NCBI GenBank assembly: GCA_008828725.1
Contig: MEHQ01002433.1
Coordinates: forward strand, 132,388-196,387
DNA: 64,000 bases
Origin: Saccharina japonica
Taxonomy: Eukaryota; Sar; Phaeophyceae; Laminariales; Laminariaceae
Direction: 5' to 3'
This document shows, piece after piece, positions 45,540-54,129 of this stretch (positions are counted from its first letter, which is position 1; each line of letters opens with the position of its first letter). The position numbers were made by a program, and so were the translations under genes. The notes under the pieces were generated by a model that was not told the origin of the DNA, searched no databases, and was given only the letters and a program-made list of their open reading frames with translations.

Positions 45540-47140
45540 TTAAATATAAAAATATACTCTCTGTTTGAACGATGGAACATTCTCAAGACCTTTTAAAAAT
45601 AAATGCTGCAATCCACACGCGCAACAATAAGTGGGGGGGGGTGGAATAGTGTATTACGCAATCGTGTTTGTTAGGAGACGGTAGGCAGCGTAACTCATGA
45701 GTTTGGATGTGGGGTGGGTATTCAGTAACATGAGTGTCCCGTTGTTTGGTGAGCGTTGCGGTGCGGTGCATTTTAATTACCTTACCGTACAGTGTCAACC
45801 CTCTCGTGAGAAAACATATGTAAGAAATCTAGCCTAAAACAAAACATGAAAGCATATGAACAATAAAAAAGGTATGGGTGTAGCCTAGAAGCTCACCGGC
45901 TACGAGTATAGGAAACTGTGATGTGGTACCCCGCGTGTACCTCAACAGTAGTATTAGTAGAAGCAGTATGTAAAAACTCTAACCCCTTCTCGCCACGCCA
46001 AAATAAGGATAATAGCCTAACGTTAAGAAAGGACCGATACTGCACATGTCTTCCTCCATTACGTGCGTGCAGTCTCGGTCTTTCGTGTGACCTCCTCCGC
46101 CATTGGCTCTCCGCCATGGGGGCGGAGGGGTCGGTACACAGCGTCACAGCGAGCGAAACACACCGCGACTCGAATGTGCTCCCCTCAACACTTCTTGCCA
46201 AAAGTTTTAATTGCTTCACTGTGCCTAGGGGCGGCACTCCTAGGGACGCCCCTACATACATATATAGTGCATGGAGTCCCCCTTACAACCACATACCAGA
46301 TATATATTATGATTGGTTTTTGACTCGGGTAGGCAGGCTATTGGGGGGGGCAACGGCTACGCGGTGGTGGTGGTGGTGGTGGGGGTGTACCCGATATTCA
46401 TGCATGGCCATAGTCGTATGGCAATAGACCCTCACATCCATACAATGCCGGGACGGAGCATGTCGGGTTTTCACCGTTACCAGGCAGGCATTGCTAGCAC
46501 CAAGCGCGAAGCGCCGTGAGGGGTTCGGCGAGTCGCATGAAGGGTGAGCTGCATCCTACTAAGAACCACTTTTAAGGGGGGGGGGGGGGGGTGGGGTTGG
46601 TCCTTGTTTTTCAGCCGCTCAGAGCCCCTCGGCCAAGTGACTGTGACTACCCTGGTTCTTTGCAGGGTTTAGTTTTTGTGCTTTTAAAAAGTTCGCGGTA
46701 AGCACCGCCATGGACCTATTTGTGACGCTGCTGCGCCGCCAAAATGTTCCCAGGTCTAAATTCGAGCAAGGTACAGAGGCCACTCGCTCAAGTGTTCTAA
46801 AGCACGGTAAATATATAGACTGGTGCTACGGTAGGGGGATCATGCATAGGTGCTTGTTTTTCACCTGCACAGAGCCACTCGGCCCAGTCACTGCTTTACT
46901 GCGTTGTACTCGTATTACCTTTTTTGTTTTTTGTTGTTGTTCTATATGCACCGCCATTGGAGGTTTTGTTACGCAACGCCAACAAACTATGTTTAGGTCC
47001 AATTTTCAGTTAGATTCGAAGCCACTCGTCCGAGTGGCAAAAACCCGTTAGTGAAAATGTGGGTACCCCCCCTATCGTAGCGGCAGTCTATAGAGGGAAA
47101 GCCCCTCTCCCTATCACCTCACAAGCGGTTCTTATAGTGT
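45540..47140. other. Intronic DNA: pC-A repeat and no further exon seen
   Basis: A reversed pC-A copy lies at about 46,365-46,570 (GTGTACCCGATATTCATGCATGG onward). G-runs occur at 46,340 and 46,575. Frames near 45,900-46,260 are open on both strands without splice borders or motif. Confidence 0.45.
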
Positions 47141-47640
47141 AGGATACAGCTCACCTTTGATCCAACTCGCCCAACACCTCACGGCGCTTCGCGCTTGGCG
47201 CAAAAGCAATGTCTGCATGGTTGGTGAAAACCCAACGTGCTCCGTCCCGGCATTGTAGGGATGTGAGGGTGCATTGTAAGGATGCGAGGGTCCATTGTCA
47301 TACGACTACGGCCATGCACGACATGCGGCTAATGAGTACGCCCCCCCCCCTTCCGTCGCACCAGTCGGCGGGTCGCTTCATTTATATTTCCCCGAGGTGT
47401 ATTTATCGAGGCTTTTGCTGAGCGCACGGCTTACAGCCAAAATGCCTGGTCGATTGCCCGTCCTTGTCTCTTATGGCTTAATCTGGCGAACCCCACGACT
47501 ACGGCCGTGCACGGCATGATGAGTACCCCCCCCCCCTGGTTGATGAGAACCCGACATGCTCCGTCCCGGCATTGTAGGGACACGAGGGTCTATGGTCATA
47601 CGACTACGGCCATGGATGACATGAGTACACCCCCCCCCCC
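47140..47640 (+). repeat. Three pC-A repeats with poly(C) tails
   Basis: A full copy 47,140-47,350 (GAGTACG + 10 C), a strongly truncated copy at about 47,497-47,537 (only CGACTACGGCCGTGCACG..GAGTAC + C-run) and a part-length copy 47,538-47,640 (GAGTACA + C-run). The full copy contains an internal 20-odd base duplication of GGATGYGAGGGT. The nested truncations share one end. Confidence 0.8.
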
Positions 47641-47696
47641 GAACTCGTTGAAACAATGCTCCGGATCGATAAACTATACGTATATTGTCTGTGTCA

Positions 47697-47697
47697 G

Positions 47698-47733
<36 letters not shown>
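47697..47733. repeat. Poly(C) run of about 37
   Basis: Uninterrupted C run followed by TTGCCC and another run of about 14 C. The exact length in an assembly is unreliable. Confidence 0.85.
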
Positions 47734-48462
47734 TTGCCCTTCTCCCCCCCCCCCCCCACTCCCGTGTCACTCCTATTATCGACCCCGAGGCAACAAAGAA
47801 ATATCGAACAACGTCAGCTACCAAGAAGTGTATACCCATGTACTCCCATGTAAGCGTCCAAGTGCTTCCATGGGAAGTACGTAGTGAAGCTGGAAGCTTC
47901 CATGTAGTTCCACATGGACGTAATGCGCGCTTCGATGGAAGCTACTACATGCTTCCACTCGAAAATCATGCCTAGTATATCGAGTATAAACCGAACTAGG
48001 GAACAAGCGCCCCCCCCTGCCCCCACCATAAATTAAAGTAACTCATTGAAGCTGTCGTCCATATGCAAGTCCGCCTCAGAGGCGGTTCTTAGCAGGATGC
48101 AGCTCACCCTCCATGCGACTCGCCCAATACCTCACGGCGCTTCGCGCTTGGTGCAAGCAATGTCTGCCTGGTTGGTGAAAACCCAACGTGCTCCGTCCCG
48201 GCATTGTAGGGATGCGAGGGTCAATGGTCATATGACTACGGCCGTGCACGACATGAGTGCACCCCTCCCCCCTTCTCCCGTCCCCCTCCCTTCCTCTCAC
48301 CAACTCCCCTGCCCCTTCCGCGATAGGGCCACAGTGAAGGAAGTAGTTATGAAGCGATACGTAGGAGGCTGGACATACATTGAATGAAAGAGGACTCGCT
48401 AGTGACACGATAAAGCTAGCGCTCTTTGGCTGAAACGGTTTCTGAACGATCGGGCTCCTTAA

Positions 48463-48546
48463 CCCATTCAGAACTAAAAAAAAAATGTCCCACACTAATT
48501 CCAAGTAGTTTGTCCCCAAATTCGTCAGGGGCCAGTTCTTAAGGGG
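48463..48546 (-). mobile_element. piggyBac-like TTAA MITE inside R2, in D3 copy A (same at 50,430-50,512)
   Basis: TTAACCCATTCAGAACT at the left and CAGTTCTTAAGGGGCTAA at the right, i.e. reverse orientation. The R2 sequence on either side (GGGCTCC and CCCAAAACCGTCGGA) is also reversed relative to the 24-kb case. The relation between MITE and host is therefore the same. Confidence 0.8.
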
Positions 48547-48667
48547 CTAACCCAAAACCGTCGGAAGTTTCATTCTTGTGTTGCAATATTTTTACGAGTA
48601 GACTCAGGTCATGGGGCTGTTCATCGGGTAGTAGTTTCAATTTCCTCCAAGACCTATTTTTTACTTA

Positions 48668-48876
48668 AGGCCCGTTTTAACGAAGAAGAAAAAAAATCAA
48701 TTTGGAAAAAAATATATTCAAATCCGCTTTTACTTGGTCAACACACGCACCAGCACCAAAGATTCGGATCTTGGGGCATAATATTTGGTGCTGGTGCGTG
48801 TGTTGACCAATGAAAAGCGAATTTGAATTTTATATTTTCCAAATTGAATTTATTTTATACTCGTTAATTCGGGCCC
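48668..48876. mobile_element. PIF/Harbinger-like MITE, copy 4 (D3 copy A)
   Basis: TTA flanks (48,665-48,667; 48,877-48,879). The left end reads AGGCCCG where its duplicate at 50,634 reads GGGCCCG, a change after the D3 duplication. It is about 400 bases upstream of exon 4A. Confidence 0.85.
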
Positions 48877-49129
48877 TTACTGTTTGTACGGAGCTCCTCA
48901 AGTGAGAAGAGCTCATAAAAAAACATGAGGCAACCTCTATCGTACCATGCTTCAGAGGCTGAGCAACAAACAGAAGAACACACATTATTTGACGGGGGCA
49001 GAGACTGGCCGGAGTAATTACGGGCGACGCGAAATGATAAGTATATAACGAACAAGACCGGCATCGTAGGAACACGTTTTTTACACACATGTGCATCTTC
49101 GTTTTCGTTCATCTCCACGAAACGACCAG

Positions 49130-49239
49130 GAAAGGGGAAGAGAGCCAGGAAGGCCAGCGGCGAACGCTCGGTTTTCATGCCTCCGGTGGAAGAGGAGACC
49201 GAGTCCGAGTCAGGCGTCGACACCGATGACGACGCCTTT
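49130..49239 (+). CDS. Unrecognised nuclear-type protein, exon 4A (first of two identical copies)
   Basis: Acceptor CGACCAG|GA after a pyrimidine-rich stretch, donor CCTTT|GTGAGT. The 110-nt exon completes the Gly codon begun by exon 3, then encodes 36 residues: a basic stretch KGKRARKASGERS, then VFMPPVEEETESESGVDTDD and DAF. Basic patch plus acidic tail suits a nuclear, nucleic-acid- or chromatin-associated protein, but there is no recognised domain. It ends in phase 0, matching exon 5. Because 110 is not a multiple of three, using both exon copies would shift the frame. Confidence 0.7.
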
Positions 49240-49261
49240 GTGAGTACCGACAGACAAAGGC

Positions 49262-49266
49262 ATCTA

Positions 49267-49297
<31 letters not shown>

Positions 49298-49395
49298 GGG
49301 GGGAGGGGGGATATATATATACCCCTGGGGGGGGGGGGGGGAAGCCCTTTTTTTTGGGGTACCCCAAAAAAAAGGGCTTCCCCCCCCCCCCCCCC
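49262..49395. repeat. G/C-run palindrome, possible assembly artefact
   Basis: About 29 C, then G-rich sequence with an ATATATATAT core, then a perfect palindrome centred on GGGGTACCCC with A8/T8 and G13/C13 arms. In the other D3 copy the same place holds an ordinary pC-A repeat. The homopolymers and mirror symmetry raise doubt about the assembly here. Confidence 0.7.
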
Positions 49396-50633
49396 TCGAG
49401 TGGGTAGTGGGTATATATATATACCACTGGGCGGGGTGCCTCTCATTTGAAAACCGTTTTCTTCTCCGATCGACTTTCCCTAACCAAACCAGGGTAGACT
49501 ACGTAGTGCCGCGGTAGGGGGGCTACCCCTATTTTTTCCCTACGAGGTATCACCGCGTTCAGAGGCATGCTACGATAAAGCTGCTCGTAGCACTTTTTGG
49601 CTGGATTGTTTTCGGAAGGAGGGGGCTCCTTAACCCCAACAAAATCGCCGGAATTTCGTCGTATGTGATGCGTTATTGTTCGTTGTGCACATGGGCCATG
49701 CATGGCATTTCATCGGGTACACCAATTCAATGTTATTTTCTCCCAAAACACGTTTTTGGTGACGTGTAGAGCTCTTCAAATGACCCCCCCCCCCCCCCCC
49801 CCCCCGGTAAGCGCGTTTTTTTTTTTTTTTTTGGCGGTCACCAAAGCTGGCGGTCGAGTAGATCATTTGTGCGGGGTGGAGAACCTTTGCTCCGCACAAG
49901 GGGAATGGTCGTATCACGTAGTGTTAATATGGTAAGGCATCCGCGAGGCAGTTACATAGTAAAACCCATTGCTGTCTCCGGAAGTGGCCACACCAGAAAT
50001 TAAATTAACTCATTGAAGCTGTCGTCCATATGCAAGTCCGCCTCAGAGGCGGTTCTTAGCAGGATGCAGCTCACCCTCCATGCGACTCGCCCAATACCTC
50101 ACGGCGCTTCGCGCTTGGTGCAAGCAATGTCTGCCTGGTTGGTGAAAACCCAACGTGCTCCGTCCCGGCATTGTAGGGATGCGAGGGTCTATGGTCATAT
50201 GACTACGGCCGTGCACGACATGAGTGCACCCCTCCCCCCTTCTCCCGTCCCCCTCCCTTCCTCTCACCAACTCCCCTGCCCCTTCCGCGATAGGGCCACA
50301 GTGAAGGAAGTAGTTATGAAGCGATACGTAGGAGGCTGGACATACATTGAATGAAAGAGGACTCGCTAGTGACACGATAAAGCTAGCGCTCTTTGGCTGA
50401 AACGGTTTCTGAACGATCGGGCTCCTTAACCCATTCAGAACAAAAAAAAAATGTCCCACACTAATTCCAAGTAGTTTGTCCCCAAATTCGTCAGGGGCCA
50501 GTTCTTAAGGGGCTAACCCAAAACCGTCGGAAGTTTCATTCTTGTGTTGCAATATTTTTACGAGTAGACTCAGGTCATGGGGCTGTTCATCGGGTAGTAG
50601 TTTCAATTTCCTCCAAGACCTATTTTTTACTTA

Positions 50634-50840
50634 GGGCCCGTTTTAACGAAGAAGAAAAAAACAATTTGGAAAAAAATATATTCAAATCCGCTTTTACTTG
50701 GTCAACACACGCACCAGCACCAAAGATTCGGATCTTGGGGCATAATATTTGGTGCTGGTGCGTGTGTTGACCAATGAAAAGCGAATTTGAATTTTATATT
50801 TTCCAAATTGAATTTATTTTATACTCGTTAATTCGGGCCC
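50634..50840. mobile_element. PIF/Harbinger-like MITE, copy 5 (D3 copy B)
   Basis: TTA on both sides (50,631-50,633; 50,841-50,843), intact GGGCCCG ends. It is the duplicate of copy 4 and not an independent insertion. Confidence 0.85.
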
Positions 50841-51093
50841 TTACTTTTTGTACGGAGCTCCTCAAGTGAGAAGAGCTCATAAAAAAACATGAGGCAACCT
50901 CTATCGTACCATGCTTCAGAGGCTGATCAACAAACAGAAGAACACACATTATTTGACGGGGGCAGAGACTGGCCGGAGTAATTACGGGCGACGCGAAATG
51001 ATAAGTATATAACGAACAAGACCGGCATCGTAGGAACACGTTTTTTACACACATGTGCATCTTCGTTTTCGTTCATCTCCACGAAACGACCAG

Positions 51094-51203
51094 GAAAGGG
51101 GAAGAGAGCCAGGAAGGCCAGCGGCGAACGCTCGGTTTTCATGCCTCCGGTGGAAGAGGAGACCGAGTCCGAGTCAGGCGTCGACACCGATGACGACGCC
51201 TTT
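51094..51203 (+). CDS. Unrecognised nuclear-type protein, exon 4B (second identical copy)
   Basis: All 110 bases and both splice sites are the same as in exon 4A. Either copy joins exon 3 (needs two bases) to exon 5 (phase 0) equally well. If both were included, the second would be read out of frame. Confidence 0.65.
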
Positions 51204-51924
51204 GTGAGTACCGACAGACAAAGGCATCTACCCCCCCCCCCCCCGCCGCTAGCAATGTCTGCCTGGTCGGCGAAAACCGGATATATATGCTCCGTTCCGG
51301 CATGGTAGGGATGCGGGGGTCTATGGCCATACGACTACGGCCATGCATTAATATTGAGTACACCCCCCCCCCCCCTCGAGTGGGTAGTGGGTATATATAT
51401 ATACCACTGGGCGGGGTGCCTCTCATTTGAAAACCGTTTTCTTCTCCGATCGACTTTCCCTAACCAAACCAGGGTAGACTACGTAGTGCCGCGGTAGGGG
51501 GGCTACCCCTATTTTTTCCCTACGAGGTATCACCGCGTTCAGAGGCATGCTACGATAAAGCTACTCGTAGCACTTTTTGGCTGGATTGTTTTCGGAAGGA
51601 GGGGGCTCCTTAACCCAAACAAAATCGCCGGAATTTCGTCGTATGTGATGCGTTATTGTGCGTTGTGTACATGGGCCATGCATGGCATTTCATCGGGTAC
51701 ACCAATTCAATGTTATTTTCTCCCAAAACACGTTTTTGGTGACGTGTAGAGCTTCCTCAAGTGACCCCCCCCCCCCCTCGAAAAAAACACGGTGCACCTC
51801 TACCGCAGCATGCGTCGTTTAGGCCACTCAGGGTGGGTGGACGCATGCTACGATAGAGATGCTGGCATCATGTTTTTTTATGAGCTCCTTACTCGAGGAA
51901 CTCTGTACTATTACTACAGTAAAT

Positions 51925-52185
51925 GACGCGTGCTACGATAGAGGTATAGCACTTTTGGCTGAACACGTTTCTGTAAGATCGTTTGGCTCCTCAACCCAAA
52001 ACAGTCGGAATTCCATTTTTGGGTTGCAATATTTTTTGTGTTGGATCGTTAGGCCATGATACTTTTCATCCGGTAATACGTTTATTTTTGTCCGATAATC
52101 AGTTTTTTGGGTGGGGTATAGAGCTCCTCAAGCGAAAAAACACCCTCCGAAAAAAACATGGTGCACCTCTATAGTAGCATGCGTC
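51925..52185 (+). mobile_element. R2 MITE, complete
   Basis: From GACGCGTGCTACGATAGAGG to GCACCTCTATAGTAGCATGCGTC. It is followed by a 33-base direct repeat of its own right end (AAGGTGCACCTCTATAGTAGCATGCG), a terminal duplication. It lies in the fourth intron. Confidence 0.8.
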
Positions 52186-52386
52186 TAATACTATGTAAGG
52201 TGCACCTCTATAGTAGCATGCGCCTAATACTATGTAAAATAACTGTTGTCGGAGGAAACCAAAAGTGGTACATACCCGATCAACAGTCCCAAATGGCCTA
52301 ACTATATAGACACACAACGAAACCTATTGCACACAAATTTCGAAGTTTCATACAAGAAGAATGAAAATCCGTCGATTTTGGGTTAA

Positions 52387-52551
52387 ACCCCTCAAGAACC
52401 GGTCGCCCGTTTTTAGGGACAAACTACTTGGCATTAGTGTGGGATAAGTTTTTCAGTTCTGAATATGTTAACCCCTTAAGAACTGGTCCCACGAATTTGG
52501 GGACAAACTACTTGGAATTAGTGTGGGACATTTTTTTCAGTTCTGAATATG
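52387..52551 (+). mobile_element. Two piggyBac-like TTAA MITEs in tandem inside R2
   Basis: First copy 52,387-52,467, second 52,472-52,551, sharing a single TTAA between them and TTAA outside each (52,383 and 52,552). Each runs CCCCTYAAGAACYGG .. CAGTTCTGAATATG. The R2 flank is CGTCGATTTTGGG on the left and GGAGCCCC on the right, i.e. the same R2 site as elsewhere. Confidence 0.85.
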
Positions 52552-53286
52552 TTAAGGAGCCCCCCCCCCCCGGTCATTCAGAAAACGTTTCAGCCAAAAA
52601 ACTGACACTCTGTCGTATCCACGCGTCTCTACAGACCCGTGCTATACGATAAAGGGAGGCGTGATATGATAGGGGTAGCGCTTCTAGGTGGAAACGTTTT
52701 CCGAGTGATCAGGCTCCTAAACCCAAACTCGTCTGACTTTAATATTTGTGTAGTAATATCTTTCATACTAGACTCAGGCCATGGCATTTTTCATCGGATC
52801 GTAGCACTTTTATTTTCCTCCAAAACCTAGTTTTCGGCGACGTATGGAGCTCCTCAGGTTAGGAGCTCAGAAAAATCAGGGTGCACCTCTATCGTAGCAT
52901 GCGTCAAGGGCAGGGCATGTACGAGTCAGCACCCTACCTATTAATGGTGTGGCTAAGGCCCCTCACTCGAAGAGCTCCAAGCATTCACAGTAGTACAGCT
53001 CGTTCTGTTATCAAAAACGAGAGCACAGAGGTATAAATCGAAATCTCTGCCCTGCCGGCTTCGATAAAAAAAACTGTTTTTTTTTCAAAGCATTTGAGCT
53101 CTTTCTTGACATTTTTTTGCATTTGAAAAAGCCGTCAGTTTACACGCCTAAAACTGTGGACCTCTCTGTCCGAATAATTCGCATTTTTTTTTGTGTGTGT
53201 GTCATATTCCCTTCTTTCTTTTTTTGTGAGCGAGCGAGCGTAGTGAGCGGTGAAAGCCACCCGCGGAGCGAAGCGCCTTGTTTGTA

Positions 53287-53714
53287 CAGTGGGGGTCCCC
53301 CACCAAGGCGGTCTGAGTAGTAAGGCGGTATCGAGCAATCCCACGGTAGGGGTACCACTTTTTGGCTCCAACTTTTCTGACCGGTTGAGCTCCTTACGTG
53401 AGTAACTACCGGATACTGTTAATATTTTACTGGTATATTTGTTTTTGGACTACCTCATTGGAAGGTTTGGTCGGGTTGCGCGAACGAATGTTCCTGAAGT
53501 CATGTTTCGGGTGAGATATTGAGCTCGTCATGTGAGGAGCTCAGGAAAATCTGCTGCGCCCCTACCGTGGGATGAGTCTAATCCCGATATAAGGCGGTCA
53601 AAATCTCTTGGCGCGACTGGGGAATCGCACTCATAACCTGAAATGAATAAGGCGGCTTCCCTCTATAAGCCGGTTATATTGCTCTGGCATATATACATTG
53701 GGGGACCCCTACTG
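53287..53714. mobile_element. CAGT-type MITE hosting another MITE
   Basis: Ends CAGTGGGGGTCCCCCACC and TTGGGGGACCCCTACTG are inverted repeats. The interior (AAGGCGGTCTGAG, ATAAGGCGGTCAAAATCTC, TGAATAAGGCGGC) matches 39,764-39,942. It is interrupted by the element at 53,333-53,580. Confidence 0.7.
53333..53580. mobile_element. MITE with CCCACGGTAGGGG ends, copy 2 (recent)
   Basis: Differs from 34,588-34,836 at only a few positions over about 248 bases. It sits within the CAGT-type element, 19 kb away from its twin, so the insertion is younger than its host. Confidence 0.8.
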
Positions 53715-53771
53715 TACTGAGAGACTTACGTAATAATGGCGATGCATGCAAACTTGTACCTGCCTGTGAAG

Positions 53772-53990
53772 GCCGAGCCCCGTTCGGAGACTTCTAGAAG
53801 GCCCGAAACGCCACACGCTCGCAACAAGAAGGATGGTTCGCCCGCACCCGCTACTGGCCAGGAGGGGGCCGGGGGCACAACCGCCCGTTCCGCCTCTTCA
53901 GGGGCGCGCCGCAGAGGGCGTGCCAGCAACATCAGCAGCAGCGGCAACGGCAGCAGCAAACCGAGCAGCAAGCAGTCTTTCACCCACCAG
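53772..53990 (+). CDS. Unrecognised nuclear-type protein, exon 5 (3'-most exon found)
   Basis: 219 nt, 73 codons, from a CTGCCTGTGAAG acceptor in phase 0 to the donor CACCAG|GTACGT. It is Ser/Ala/Gly/Arg-rich and disordered: AEPRSETSRRPETPHARNKK, then GARRRGRASN, SSSGNGSSKPSSKQSFTHQ. The final donor means at least one more exon should lie to the right, but I could not find it before the opposing gene at 58.9 kb. Alternatively an ATG 36 bases upstream could make this the first exon of a separate gene. With exons 1-4 (one copy of 4) the model totals 290 codons without a stop. Confidence 0.55.
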
Positions 53991-54129
53991 GTACGTCATA
54001 TACATAACAGCACGGAGGGCTCACAAACAGCAGGACACAACGGAGCCAGGAGCTCGTATATGTACATATGTACGGAGTACGTTCGGGCTCAGGTATATGT
54101 TTGTGTGGATCTACGTTATCTGGCTTTCG

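Larger units (their letters stand above)
48030..49801 (+). repeat. Tandem duplication D3, copy A (contains exon 4A)
   Basis: Nearly identical to 49,997-51,778 (offset 1,964-1,980). Contents in order: a pC-A repeat, an R2 copy with a TTAA MITE, a Harbinger-like MITE, exon 4A, a G/C-run palindrome and another R2-like portion. About 195 unrelated bases separate the two copies. Differences are a handful of substitutions and short indels, plus one replaced block (49,262-49,395 versus 51,232-51,375). Confidence 0.95.
49997..51778 (+). repeat. Tandem duplication D3, copy B (contains exon 4B)
   Basis: Second copy of D3. Its variable block (51,232-51,375) is a part-length pC-A repeat that ends TTGAGTACACC followed by a C-run. 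Very high identity to copy A implies a recent event. Confidence 0.95.
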
